64,000 nt of DNA from Hyphomicrobiales bacterium (GTDB lineage Bacteria > Pseudomonadota > Alphaproteobacteria > Rhizobiales > Rhizobiaceae), in NCBI GenBank assembly GCA_900465675.1, contig UBJR01000009.1, positions 434,001 through 498,000 on the forward strand, written 5' to 3'. A program made the translations under genes and the position numbers. Position 1 is the first letter of the stretch. Each line of letters opens with the position of its first letter. The notes beneath the pieces were generated by a model, which saw nothing but the letters and a program-made list of their open reading frames with translations, was not told the DNA's origin and did no database searches. Of this stretch, positions 40,978-50,544 are shown one piece after another.

Positions 40978-43900
40978 CTACTCGGCGGCCTGGAGCTGCT
41001 GCGGATCCGGCACCGGTTTCGGGCGCGCCGCATCCGACATTTCCTCGTGCAGCCGGGCCTCTTCATGCGCATGCGGCTTGGCGAAACGGGCGATCAGAAG
41101 GTAAGCGACGGGGGTGATGAACAGCGTCACCAGCGTTGCGAAACCCAGCCCGCCGACGATCACCCAGCCAAGCGCGACGCGGGCTTCGGCACCGGCACCA
41201 TGCGCAAAGACCAGCGGAACGCCTCCAAGAATGGTCGCGATCATCGTCATCATCACGGGGCGTAGACGAAGCTCGCAGGCCCGCTCGATCGCCTCGCGCA
41301 CCGCCACACCATGATCGCGCAGCTGGTTGGCGAACTCGACGATCAGGATACCGTTCTTAGCCATGACGCCGACGAGCAGCACCAGGCCAATCTGGCTGTA
41401 GATGTTCAGACTCGACCCGGTGATGATCAGCGCGAAGACGGCGCAGGCAAGACCGAGCGGCACCGTCGACATGATGATCAGCGACGACAGCACGCTTTCG
41501 AACTGCGCCGCCAGCACCAGGAAGATGATGACGATCGCGAAGCCGAAGGTCAGCGCCATGCCGCTGGAATTTTCCTCCAGCGTCGCCGCTTCCGCCAGCG
41601 GCAGCAGCCGGGCACCCGGCGGCAGCAGCGGCGTTGCAATCTCGGTGACCTGCTTGACGGCATCGCCGAGCGACATGCCATCCTTCAGACCCGCGGTGAT
41701 CGCCACCGAGGCCAGCTGCGATTCGCGGTTCAGCTGCGGGGCGACCGAGCCTTCCTTCAGCGAGGCGATCACCGACATCGGCACGATCTTGCCGTCCCCG
41801 GTTTTCAGAAAGACGTTTTCCAGATCGGTAGGATCATCGATCGGCCGTGTCGTCGAGGTCAGAAGCACCGGATAGGACTCACCATCAACGAACACATCGA
41901 CCACCGAACGCCCCTCCAGCAGTGACTGGATCGCCGTCGAAAGACCCGTGATATCGATGCCGAGATCGGAGGCCCGCTCGCGGTCGATCGCCACGGAAAC
42001 CTGCGCCTGTGATGGCTCGTTGGTCAGGCGCGGCGTGTCATACTGGCCGGTGGCATCGAGTGCCTGAACGAGCTTCAGCGCTGAAGCGGTGAGATCGTCG
42101 TAATTGTTGCCGATCAGCGCCAGCTGTAACCCGTTGCCGGCCCCGCGGATGCGCAGGCTGTTCGACGAGATCGCGTTGCCGCGCAGCGCCGGAACGCGCG
42201 ATGCCGCCTGGTTGATATCCTGAACGATCTCCGCCTGTGTCCGCGCGCGCTCGCCCCAGGGAGCCAAGGTCAGCACCATGAAGCCGCTATTGGCCTGGCC
42301 GCCCTGACCCGAAATCGAGAAGACGTTGCGGATGTCACCGCTATCGACCAGCGGCTGCAGATATTCCTCGACGCGCTGCATCTTGTCGCGCGTATATTCG
42401 AGGCTGGAGCCCTGCGGCGCCGTCAGCCGCATCATCACCATGGCGCGGTCTTCGTTCGGCGTCAGCTCGCTCTTGACCGTCGAAAAGGCGATCAGCGCCG
42501 CGCAGCCGAACAGCAGCGAAGCGACGATGACGACGAAAGGCGCATTCAGGCAGCGCTGCAGACCCCACTTATAGGTGTCGGCAAACAGCGTTCCGAAGCG
42601 GCCGAGCAGGCCATGATCTTCTTTCATCGGCTTGGTCAGCATCCGCGACGCCAGCATCGGGCACAGCGTCAGCGCCACCAGCGATGAAAGGCCGACCGAG
42701 AAGGCGAGCACGAAGCCGAACTCCCGGAACAGACCGCCCACCTGCCCCGGCAGGAACGACAGCGGAATGAAGACGGCCGCCAGCGTTGCGGTTGTCGCGA
42801 TAACTGCGAAGAACACTTCGCGGGTGCCGAGAACGGCCGCAGCACGCGGCCCCATGCCCTCGGAGCGCCGCCGAACGATGTTTTCGAGTACGACGATCGC
42901 ATCGTCCACGACGAGGCCGGTCGCCAGCACGATCGCCAGCAGCGTCAAGATGTTGATCGAGAAGCCGACCATATAGATTGCCGCCAGCGTGCCGATCAGC
43001 GCCACCGGCATGCTGACCGCCGGGATCAGCGTTGCCCGCCAGTCGCGCAGGAAGAGATAGATGACGGCGGTGACGATGACGGCAGCCAGAATCAGCGCCA
43101 GCTCGACCTCATGGATCGCGCCGTCGATGAACACGGCATCGTCGCTGGTGATCGCGATCTTGGTCCCCTCCGGCAGCGTCTTCGACAGCTGCTCGACGGC
43201 GGCATGGATGCCGGTCGAGATATTCAGCGTATTCGACTGCGCCTGGCGGATGATGCCGAGGCCGATGCCCGGATTGCCATTGGAGCGCAGCGCCGTTTCG
43301 CCGTCGCGCGGCCCGAGCGTGACGGTGGCGACATCGCCGAGGCGGACGCGATCCTGCAGGATGACGTTCTGGAAATCCTCCGGCGTCTGCAGATTGGCCG
43401 TGGCTCGCACGACGATATCCTGGGTTGTGCTTTTCAGCGAGCCGGCGGGCACGTCGAGAGCCGAGTTGGCGAGCGCCTGCGTGAGATCGCCGACCGTCAG
43501 GCCGCGGCTTGCCAGCGCACTCTGATCGACATCGACACGGAACACCTTTTCCTGGTCGCCATATTCCTCGACATCGGCAACGCCGTCGACGGAGGCGAGC
43601 CGGTCGACGATCTCGTTTTCGACGAGCAGCGTCAGGTCGTCCATGTTGAGCGTGCTGGATGTCACCGCGAGGCGCATGATCGCCTGCGAATCCGAATCCG
43701 CCTTGACGATCTGCGGCGCATCCGCGTCATCGGGCAGGTTCTGGGTGATGCGGCCGATCGCGTCACGCACGTCATTGGCGGCAACTGCCAGATCGATGGA
43801 ATCGGAGAATTCCAGCGTCACCCGGCTCTGGCCGAACTGCGACTGCGAGGAGATCGACTTGAGGCCGCTGACGCGGGCGACCGCGCCCTCGATCACCTTC

Positions 43901-44130
43901 GTCAGCTCCTGATCGATGGTCTGCGGCGAGGCGCCGTCGAATGTCGTGCGCACGGTGACGACTGGACGATCGACGTCAGGCAGTTCGCGCACCTCGACGC
44001 CGACATAGGCGGCAAGGCCTGCGACGACCATCAGCGTATTGAAGACCAGCGCCAGGATCGGCCGGCGCACGAAGAGCGCAGTGAAACTCTGCTTGCCGGA
44101 GGCGCGCTCGGGAATCTCGGTTACGCTCAT
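40978..44130 (-). CDS. RND efflux pump, inner-membrane permease (HAE1 type)
   Basis: A 1050-residue proton-driven tripartite pump, the AcrB/MexB type. It begins LFVRRPILALVFNTLMVVAGLAAY, and TM4 carries the proton-relay aspartates in ATGLVVDDAIVVLENIVRRRSEG; the second half repeats the pattern with GLALVLLVGVMAKNGILIVEFANQLRD. Two large periplasmic loops hold the porter and docking domains. Its start overlaps the adaptor stop (ATGA). No outer-membrane TolC-like gene and no local TetR repressor are present, so it probably uses a shared TolC. The substrate is unknown. Confidence 0.93.
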   Translation of the reverse strand: MSVTEIPERASGKQSFTALFVRRPILALVFNTLMVVAGLAAYVGVEVRELPDVDRPVVTVRTTFDGASPQTIDQELTKVIEGAVARVSGLKSISSQSQFGQSRVTLEFSDSIDLAVAANDVRDAIGRITQNLPDDADAPQIVKADSDSQAIMRLAVTSSTLNMDDLTLLVENEIVDRLASVDGVADVEEYGDQEKVFRVDVDQSALASRGLTVGDLTQALANSALDVPAGSLKSTTQDIVVRATANLQTPEDFQNVILQDRVRLGDVATVTLGPRDGETALRSNGNPGIGLGIIRQAQSNTLNISTGIHAAVEQLSKTLPEGTKIAITSDDAVFIDGAIHEVELALILAAVIVTAVIYLFLRDWRATLIPAVSMPVALIGTLAAIYMVGFSINILTLLAIVLATGLVVDDAIVVLENIVRRRSEGMGPRAAAVLGTREVFFAVIATTATLAAVFIPLSFLPGQVGGLFREFGFVLAFSVGLSSLVALTLCPMLASRMLTKPMKEDHGLLGRFGTLFADTYKWGLQRCLNAPFVVIVASLLFGCAALIAFSTVKSELTPNEDRAMVMMRLTAPQGSSLEYTRDKMQRVEEYLQPLVDSGDIRNVFSISGQGGQANSGFMVLTLAPWGERARTQAEIVQDINQAASRVPALRGNAISSNSLRIRGAGNGLQLALIGNNYDDLTASALKLVQALDATGQYDTPRLTNEPSQAQVSVAIDRERASDLGIDITGLSTAIQSLLEGRSVVDVFVDGESYPVLLTSTTRPIDDPTDLENVFLKTGDGKIVPMSVIASLKEGSVAPQLNRESQLASVAITAGLKDGMSLGDAVKQVTEIATPLLPPGARLLPLAEAATLEENSSGMALTFGFAIVIIFLVLAAQFESVLSSLIIMSTVPLGLACAVFALIITGSSLNIYSQIGLVLLVGVMAKNGILIVEFANQLRDHGVAVREAIERACELRLRPVMMTMIATILGGVPLVFAHGAGAEARVALGWVIVGGLGFATLVTLFITPVAYLLIARFAKPHAHEEARLHEEMSDAARPKPVPDPQQLQAAE

Positions 44131-45323
44131 TGGGTTGCCACTCCGTTGCTGGAGGCAACCTCATTGCTGACGCGCACCGCCCCGCCCTCACGCACACGCT
44201 GCAGGCCCTGGGTGACGATCGCGTCGCCATCCTTGATATCGGCCTTGACAAGAACGAAGTCCGGATTGCGCTGGACGATGCTGACGCGCACCTTGTGCGA
44301 CTTGCCATCGGCAACCTGCCAGACGAAGGAGCCTTGCGAATCCCACTGGACCGACAGCGGATCGACCGCCGGATATTTGTCGCCCGCAAACTTCATGCCG
44401 ACATTGAAGGACATGCCGGCGCGAAGCTCGTCTGACGTGTTGTCGATACGCGCCCGGATCCGCAGTGTGCGGCTGGCGGCATCGATACGGTTGTCGACCG
44501 CTTCGACTGCGCCCGAGAAAACTTGCCCCGGACGCGCAACCGACGTCGCATCGACCGGCTGGCCGACGGACACCGTGTTGGCGAACCGCTCCGGCACCCA
44601 GAAATCGACGAGAATCTCGCTGCGGTCGTCGAGCGTCACGATCGGCGTGCTTGTCGTGACGTTGTCGCCGATATTGACCGGCACAATACCGACGATGCCG
44701 TCGATCGGTGCGACGATATTGCGGCGTGTCAGGTTGAGATCGGCGGCCTGCAGCTGTAGACGCGCGCCCTGCTCGGCGATCTCCGCATCGAACACATCCA
44801 TGCGCGAAACGCTGGATTTGATATTGTGGTAGAGATTGGACTTCTCAAGCGCTGCCTTCAGCGCCACTTCGGCCTGGCCCTTGGCGATCACCTGCTCTTC
44901 GCTGTCGAGCGTCGCCAGAACCTGACCGGCCTTCACCTTGTCGCCGGACTTGATGTGGATTTCGCGTAACGTGCCCGTCGCCTGCGGTGTCACCGCAACG
45001 GAGCGGATCGCATCGCCGGTGCCGATGGCGCTCAGCCGGTCGTTGACGACACCCTGCACCACGGCCTGGGTCACCACCAGCACTGCGCCGTTTCGTCCGC
45101 CGCCATTGCGCCGGTTGCCGCCCTCACCGCGGCTTTGGCCCTCGCCGGCCGCTGGCGCTGCTGCCTCGGCGGTTTTCTCCGAAGAGGAAATCTTTGAAAC
45201 CAGACTTTCGGGAACCCCAGCATTTCTCAAACTGTCAGCCGAACCCGGCACAAGAAATATCCATCCGGCAAAACCGGCCGCAATCACGATAATAGAAAGA
45301 ATAAACTGCTTCCAGAAAGCCAT
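44127..45323 (-). CDS. RND efflux periplasmic adaptor subunit
   Basis: A 398-residue membrane-fusion protein that joins the pump to the outer-membrane channel. One N-terminal hydrophobic segment (FILSIIVIAAGFAGWIFLVPG) anchors it; a Gly/Asn/Arg-rich stretch near 60-78 follows. The lipoyl halves are visible as RSVAVTPQATGTLREIHIKSGDKVKAGQVLATLD near 108 and LNLTRRNIVAPIDGIVGIVPVNIGDNVT near 200, flanking a short helical hairpin, with the beta-barrel VDFWVPERFANTVSVGQPV after them. It is the first gene of the operon. Confidence 0.93.
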   Translation of the reverse strand: MAFWKQFILSIIVIAAGFAGWIFLVPGSADSLRNAGVPESLVSKISSSEKTAEAAAPAAGEGQSRGEGGNRRNGGGRNGAVLVVTQAVVQGVVNDRLSAIGTGDAIRSVAVTPQATGTLREIHIKSGDKVKAGQVLATLDSEEQVIAKGQAEVALKAALEKSNLYHNIKSSVSRMDVFDAEIAEQGARLQLQAADLNLTRRNIVAPIDGIVGIVPVNIGDNVTTSTPIVTLDDRSEILVDFWVPERFANTVSVGQPVDATSVARPGQVFSGAVEAVDNRIDAASRTLRIRARIDNTSDELRAGMSFNVGMKFAGDKYPAVDPLSVQWDSQGSFVWQVADGKSHKVRVSIVQRNPDFVLVKADIKDGDAIVTQGLQRVREGGAVRVSNEVASSNGVATQ

Positions 45324-45448
45324 TCACGTCTCCAGAGGGACTCGAGGTTGGACCAGGGTCGGTCGAAAGAGGCGTATGGGGCAAGATTCCCGCCTGTCTG
45401 CGGCAATATCACCCCTTTACAAACCGGCTTCAAGCGTATCCGTCCGTC

Positions 45449-45464
45449 ATTACAGAATTGTAAT
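45449..45464. promoter_or_regulatory. Perfect dyad upstream of the RND operon
   Basis: ATTACA-GAAT-TGTAAT is a perfect dyad in the 287-base divergent space between the adaptor gene (starts at 45323, leftward) and the YoaK gene (45611, rightward), about 125 and 147 bases from them. It may bind a dimeric repressor of the pump. The rest of this space shows nothing else that I can support. Confidence 0.4.
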
Positions 45465-45610
45465 CTGGACGAGGTCCGGAAAGAGGCGGCGCAAGTCACT
45501 TTTGCTTGAGAATGAGCGATTATTGAGGGAATTTTACCGTTCACTTCTTTAGCGGCACCAGAAAAGCGCAATAAAACCGGCGACACTCCTTCACAGAATA
45601 AGGCAGAACC

Positions 45611-46288
45611 ATGCGCCGCGCCCTTCCCTTCCTGCTGAGTTTCACCGGCGGCTATGTCGATACCGCCGGCTTCCTGGCGCTCGGCGGATTGTTCACCGCC
45701 CACGTCACCGGCAACTTCGTGACACTTGGCGCGGCCCTCACCTTTGGCACTTCAGGCATCATCGCCAAGCTTCTGGCGCTGCCGGTCTTCTGCCTGACGA
45801 TCTTTCTACTGCGCTATGTGACGCGTCTGACAGCCACGATGGACGACCGCAGCCTGCGGCTGATGCTGATCCTGAAGCTCCTGTTCCTGACCGCCGCCGC
45901 TGTTATGGCGATCCGTCTTGGTCCATTCGCCAATCCGGACGGCCTGCCGCTGGTGGCAACAGGCATGCTGCTGGTGGTCGCCATGGCCATTCAGAATGCC
46001 GTGCACCGCATCCATCTTGCCAGCGCGCCGCCGACAACCCTGATGACCGGCACGACGACGCAGATGATGATCGATCTCGCCGATCTGGCGCAGGGAACGC
46101 CCGTTGACGCTGCTGCACCGGTAAAAGCCCGGCTCTCGAAGATGGCGCTAGCCGTCGCCTCCTTCGCGCTCGGCTGTGGACTGGCAGCACTGGCTTATGT
46201 CCTCGTGGGCATCTGGTGTTTCGCCCTTCCGCCGCTCCTGGCGCTGGTTTCAGTGACGCTGGCCTTCCAGCCACAGCAAACCCCATAA
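45611..46288 (+). CDS. YoaK/DUF1275 family membrane protein
   Basis: A 225-residue inner-membrane protein with six hydrophobic segments and the family start LPFLLSFTGGYVDTAGFLALGGLFTAHVTGNFVTLGAAL. The QNAVHRIHLASAPPTTLMTGTTTQMMIDLADL segment in the middle is also diagnostic. No activity is established for the family. It sits 68 bases before uvrD on the same strand but may have its own promoter. Confidence 0.88.
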   Translation: MRRALPFLLSFTGGYVDTAGFLALGGLFTAHVTGNFVTLGAALTFGTSGIIAKLLALPVFCLTIFLLRYVTRLTATMDDRSLRLMLILKLLFLTAAAVMAIRLGPFANPDGLPLVATGMLLVVAMAIQNAVHRIHLASAPPTTLMTGTTTQMMIDLADLAQGTPVDAAAPVKARLSKMALAVASFALGCGLAALAYVLVGIWCFALPPLLALVSVTLAFQPQQTP

Positions 46289-46356
46289 AAGCCTGGGGGT
46301 ACGGAAGCAGAACATCTTTTCTGGTCTTTCGATACCGAATCACTACATTACGCGGC

Positions 46357-48813
46357 ATGAGCAATAGTTTCGACGATATTCCCTTCTTCGACGAAGAGCC
46401 GCAGGCACCGCGCAAGCCGGTCCCCGCCGCGCAAGGCGGCGGCCTCGCGGCTCGCGCCATGGCGGCGCGAAATGGCGCAAACCAGAAGCCGGACTATCTC
46501 TCGGGCCTCAACCCGGAACAGACAGAAGCCGTCGAAACGCTTCAAGGACCCGTCCTGGTGCTCGCTGGCGCCGGCACCGGCAAAACGCGGGTGCTGACCA
46601 CCCGCATCGCTCACATCTTGAACACCAACAGCGCCTTCCCCTCGCAGATCCTCGCCGTCACCTTCACCAACAAGGCAGCCCGCGAGATGAAGGAGCGTAT
46701 CGCTCATCTGGTCGGCGGCGCCGTCGAGGGCATGCCCTGGCTCGGCACCTTCCACTCGATCGGCGTCAAGCTGCTCCGCCGCCACGCCGAGCTGGTCGGC
46801 CTGCGCTCCGATTTCACCATTCTCGACACAGACGACGTCGTGCGCCTCATCAAGCAGCTGATCCAGGCCGAAGGCTTGGACGACAAGCGCTGGCCGGCCA
46901 AGCAGTTCGCCGGGATGATCGACACCTGGAAGAACAAGGGCCTCAGCCCCGCCGATATTCCGGAAGGTGATGCCCGCGCCTTTGCCAATGGCCGTGGCCG
47001 TGAGCTCTATTTCGCCTACCAGAACCGCCTTTCGACGCTGAACGCCTGCGATTTCGGCGACCTGCTGATGCATCCGATCCATATCTTCCGCAAGAACCCG
47101 GATCTGCTTAAGGAATATCACGGCCGCTTCCGCTACATCCTCGTCGACGAGTATCAGGACACCAACACCGCCCAATATATGTGGCTGCGCCTGCTCGCCC
47201 AGCGCCCCAAGGGCGAGCCGCAGAATGTCTGCTGCGTCGGCGACGACGACCAGTCGATCTATGGCTGGCGCGGCGCCGAGGTGGACAATATCCTGCGTTT
47301 CGAGAAGGATTTCCCGGGCGCCAAGGTCATCAAGCTGGAGCGCAACTACCGCTCGACCGTCCATATTCTGGGCGCCGCCGCCCACCTGATCACCCATAAC
47401 GCGGGCCGCCTCGGCAAGACGCTGTTCACCGATCGCTCCGACCCTGACGACGTCAAGGTGCAGGTGCACGCCTCCTGGGACTCGGAAGAAGAAGCCCGCG
47501 CCATTGGCGAGGAGATCGAGCAACTCCAGCGCGACAAGCACAATCTGAACGACATGGCGATCCTGGTGCGCGCCTCGTTCCAGATGCGCGAGTTCGAAGA
47601 TCGCTTCGTGACGCTCGGTCTCAACTACCGCGTCATCGGCGGCCCGCGCTTCTACGAGCGTCTCGAAATCCGCGATGCGATGGCCTATTTCCGCCTCGTC
47701 GCGCAGCCTTCCGACGATCTGGCTTTCGAGCGGATCATCAACACGCCGAAGCGCGGCCTCGGCGACACCACGGTGCGCGCCCTTCACGACTATGCCCGCG
47801 CCCGCGATATCCCGATGCTGGCGGCAGCCGCCGATATCATCGAGACCGATGAGCTGAAACCCAAGGCCCGCAAGGCGCTGTTCGACGTGATTCAATCGTT
47901 CCGCCGATGGCAGGAAATGCTTGAAAGAACTCCGCATACCGATCTCGCCGAGCAGATCCTCGAGGAGTCGGGCTACACGGATATGTGGAAGAACGACAAG
48001 AGCGCCGAAGCGCCCGGACGCCTCGACAACCTGAAGGAACTGATCCGCTCGATGGACAGTTTCGAATCGATGCGCGGCTTCCTCGAGCACGTCTCGCTGG
48101 TCATGGATGTCGAGCAGAACGAGAACCTCGACGCCGTCTCAATCATGACGCTGCACTCCGCCAAGGGTCTGGAATTCGAGACCGTCTTCCTGCCCGGCTG
48201 GGAGGAAGGCCTCTTCCCGCATCAGCGCTCGCTCGACGAAAGCGGCCGCGCCGGCCTCGAGGAAGAACGCCGCCTCGCCTATGTCGGCATCACCCGCGCC
48301 AAGCGCCGTTGCCACATCTGGTTCGTCTCCAACCGCCGCATCCACGGCCTCTGGCAATCGACGATCCCGTCGCGTTTCCTCGACGAATTGCCGGAAAGCC
48401 ATGTCGAAGTCGCCGAAGTCGAACAGAGCTACGGCGGTTACGGCCGCGGCGGCTATGGCCAGTCGCGCTTCGACAAGTCGGACCCCTTCTCCAATTCTTA
48501 TTCGACACCCGGCTGGAAGCGCGCCCAGCAGAACAAGACCGAAGCCACCCGCGACAACTGGGGCAGCCGCTCCGGCCACGCCGTCGAGCGCATCGGCTAC
48601 GGCGAAAGCGGCCCCAAGGGCCGCACCATCGAAGGCGAACTCGTCGCCAAATCGACCTCCGCCGAGCCCTCGAAATTCCAGACCGGCGACCGCGTCTTCC
48701 ACATCAAGTTCGGCAACGGCAACATTACCGGCATCGAGGGCAACAAGCTGACGATCGATTTCGACCGGGCGGGGCAGAAGCGCGTGCTGGATGGGTTTGT
48801 GGAGCGGGTTTAG
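46357..48813 (+). CDS. uvrD: ATP-dependent DNA helicase UvrD/PcrA
   Basis: An 818-residue SF1A helicase that removes the UvrC-incised oligonucleotide and acts in mismatch repair. Motifs in order: Q-motif LNPEQTEAVE, Walker A LAGAGTGKTRVL, Ia TFTNKAAREMKER, II VDEYQDTNTAQY, III GDDDQSIYGWRGAEV, IV LERNYRS, V MTLHSAKGLEFETVFLPGWEEGLFPHQRS and VI LAYVGITRAKRR. After about 700 it has a Gly/Tyr/Ser-rich linker, then a Tudor-like C-terminal tail (GDRVFHIKFGNGNITGIEGNKLTIDFD). The ATG at 46357 gives a usual start. It overlaps the convergent next gene by 4 bases. Confidence 0.95.
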   Translation: MSNSFDDIPFFDEEPQAPRKPVPAAQGGGLAARAMAARNGANQKPDYLSGLNPEQTEAVETLQGPVLVLAGAGTGKTRVLTTRIAHILNTNSAFPSQILAVTFTNKAAREMKERIAHLVGGAVEGMPWLGTFHSIGVKLLRRHAELVGLRSDFTILDTDDVVRLIKQLIQAEGLDDKRWPAKQFAGMIDTWKNKGLSPADIPEGDARAFANGRGRELYFAYQNRLSTLNACDFGDLLMHPIHIFRKNPDLLKEYHGRFRYILVDEYQDTNTAQYMWLRLLAQRPKGEPQNVCCVGDDDQSIYGWRGAEVDNILRFEKDFPGAKVIKLERNYRSTVHILGAAAHLITHNAGRLGKTLFTDRSDPDDVKVQVHASWDSEEEARAIGEEIEQLQRDKHNLNDMAILVRASFQMREFEDRFVTLGLNYRVIGGPRFYERLEIRDAMAYFRLVAQPSDDLAFERIINTPKRGLGDTTVRALHDYARARDIPMLAAAADIIETDELKPKARKALFDVIQSFRRWQEMLERTPHTDLAEQILEESGYTDMWKNDKSAEAPGRLDNLKELIRSMDSFESMRGFLEHVSLVMDVEQNENLDAVSIMTLHSAKGLEFETVFLPGWEEGLFPHQRSLDESGRAGLEEERRLAYVGITRAKRRCHIWFVSNRRIHGLWQSTIPSRFLDELPESHVEVAEVEQSYGGYGRGGYGQSRFDKSDPFSNSYSTPGWKRAQQNKTEATRDNWGSRSGHAVERIGYGESGPKGRTIEGELVAKSTSAEPSKFQTGDRVFHIKFGNGNITGIEGNKLTIDFDRAGQKRVLDGFVERV

Positions 48814-49889
48814 CTGGCGCCATTCTTTAGATAAGACTCGATCACCGAAACAATCTGGTTCTTCGCTTTGAAGATGTCCGTGACTTGCACGACGTCAAAC
48901 CGGCTTCCTGCCTTGTCGGCATCGAAGATGGTAAGAAACTTCGTCTTGCCATTCAAATGCAGCCGAACGATCGGCTTCCGATTGTTGTCGTCGAAATTGA
49001 TGCCGCAATATGACTTCTGATCACGCATGACGATCCTGTCGATATCGGCAACTTCAGCACCGATAGCACGCACGATGTTGAAGCCGTCAATTTCTTCCTG
49101 GGTTGTTTCGATGCCGTCGGCATCCTCAGTCAGTTGGGTGACGGAATCGATGTCCTTGATCGTTGGAATGTTGACGTTCTCATTAAAGGCGGCGGTCAGG
49201 CGTTTTTGGATTTTCTGCCGGACAAGGTCCTCGAACGCGCGCTTGATGATAGGCTTGAATTCAAGCACAACCGACGCTGTCAGCTTTCCATCATAGAAAC
49301 CTCGCGAGATCATTCGAACGAATTCATCATCCGGTTCGTTGAACTGAGCCTCGATTGAGCTGATCGCAGCCTTCATTCGCTTCAACGTGCTGGCGGAACT
49401 CTTGATGTCCTCAATCGAGAATCTGTCGTGGTGAAATTTCTCAAGCTCTTTCAGGTCATTGTCATTGTAATCGAACAGATCGAATTTGAAGAACGGATTG
49501 GTGTCGAGCTTGTTTGCTGCGTCGAGATCGGTAAAAAACCAGATCTGAATTCCGTTCGTTAGGATGGCAATCGAGCAATCGGTGGTCGAGAAATACCGAT
49601 AGAGCTGGCTGTATTGAGCCTCTGAGAGGTTGGCGCTGACGGCTTTTGCTTCCAGGATATATTCAATCTTCCCTTTAATCTTGACTGCGTAATCGACCTT
49701 TTCGCCCTTCTTCAATCCAACATCCGCGACAAACTCCGGAACAATCTGTGTTGGATCGAACACGTCGAATCCAAGAGTTCTTAGAAACGGCATAACCAAG
49801 GCATTTTTGGTTGCCTCTTCAGTCAGTGCTATGTTTTGGGCGGAAATAGCTCTCTTCGACAGTTCTGCGACATGCTCTTTAAACGACAT
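48810..49889 (-). CDS. Orphan HsdR-N-type (type I restriction-like) protein
   Basis: A 359-residue protein whose first 150 residues match the HSDR_N domain, a PD-(D/E)XK fold. The likely active-site strand is KVDYAVKIKGKIEYILEAKAV (Asp, Glu, Lys) near 68-85, followed by YFSTTDCSIAILTNGIQIWFFTDLD, the nucleotide-free region typical of stand-alone members. The C-terminal half is unrecognised, with GINFDDNNRKPIVRLHLNGK near 290. Helicase motifs and partner HsdM/HsdS genes are absent. The coding sequence looks clearly more AT-rich than its neighbours. It may be a defence nuclease or a remnant. Confidence 0.75.
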   Translation of the reverse strand: MSFKEHVAELSKRAISAQNIALTEEATKNALVMPFLRTLGFDVFDPTQIVPEFVADVGLKKGEKVDYAVKIKGKIEYILEAKAVSANLSEAQYSQLYRYFSTTDCSIAILTNGIQIWFFTDLDAANKLDTNPFFKFDLFDYNDNDLKELEKFHHDRFSIEDIKSSASTLKRMKAAISSIEAQFNEPDDEFVRMISRGFYDGKLTASVVLEFKPIIKRAFEDLVRQKIQKRLTAAFNENVNIPTIKDIDSVTQLTEDADGIETTQEEIDGFNIVRAIGAEVADIDRIVMRDQKSYCGINFDDNNRKPIVRLHLNGKTKFLTIFDADKAGSRFDVVQVTDIFKAKNQIVSVIESYLKNGAS

Positions 49890-50008
49890 GAAAGACCCCT
49901 CCGGCTTTGCACGGAGAAGTATTAATTCAGCCCATCAAAAGAGCAATCCAAGCGAGCGCGAATTTTTTCAACACCACCCACGTATAAGGTGCATCGAACT
50001 CCGCGCGC

Positions 50009-50356
50009 TCACCCCAACATCTGCATCGACCCCAGCCCCAGAATATCATTCAGCAGCGCAATCCCCATGCCCAGCGCCACGATCACCAGGCCGATCAGAA
50101 ACAGCCGGCGTGAGCGGTCGTATTTGGCGGCGATCAGCGAGTCGCGGGCGAGAAGGTCGGCGAAGACCTTGACCTGGATGGCGATGCCGATGGTCAGGAA
50201 GACCATTGGCACGATGTCGATGCGGCTCCAGTCGTTGGGGTTCGAGACCCAGCGGCCGATGAAATTCAGTGAGAAGCCGAGGATGATCCCGGCCGCGGTC
50301 AGCGAACCGTTGCGGAACGTCGAATCGATCTTCTCCTCAGGGTCCGGCTCGGCCAT
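50009..50356 (-). CDS. Small membrane protein of unknown function
   Basis: A 115-residue protein with an acidic N-terminus and three hydrophobic segments (LTAAGIILGFSLNFIGRWV near 19-37, IDIVPMVFLTIGIAIQVKVF near 47-66, LFLIGLVIVALGMGIALLNDIL near 86-107). Loop residues WVSNPNDWSR and LLARDSLIAAKYDRSRR are polar. I do not recognise the family. It is flanked by the HsdR-N gene and the 33-residue peptide gene, both in the accessory-looking stretch. Confidence 0.6.
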   Translation of the reverse strand: MAEPDPEEKIDSTFRNGSLTAAGIILGFSLNFIGRWVSNPNDWSRIDIVPMVFLTIGIAIQVKVFADLLARDSLIAAKYDRSRRLFLIGLVIVALGMGIALLNDILGLGSMQMLG

Positions 50357-50544
50357 CGCTCTCCCTCCCGATGACGGTCATCGAAAGAAAGGCAGAAATG
50401 GGCGGGATCGGCAAGAGCCCGTCTGCAGGTGCCGCGCGCGACGAAGCTTCGGTGGCCCGGGCATCGGCGATGTCACCCATTCGTGACTTCGTCCACGGCA
50501 CCTCTTCCCTCATACTGCCCGCGGGCTGGCAAAGGAGGATGCAG

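Noticed and set aside
43111..44832. A 573-codon open frame antisense to the RND pump and adaptor
   Set aside because: Spans two well-conserved genes and their coupling point; composition is typical of an antisense frame.
46348..48090. A 580-codon open frame antisense to uvrD
   Set aside because: uvrD keeps all helicase motifs; the antisense product shows none and has no upstream signals.
48810..49889. Complete type I restriction-modification system
   Set aside because: Only an HsdR-N-like part is present; no helicase motifs, no methyltransferase or specificity subunit in the flanks.
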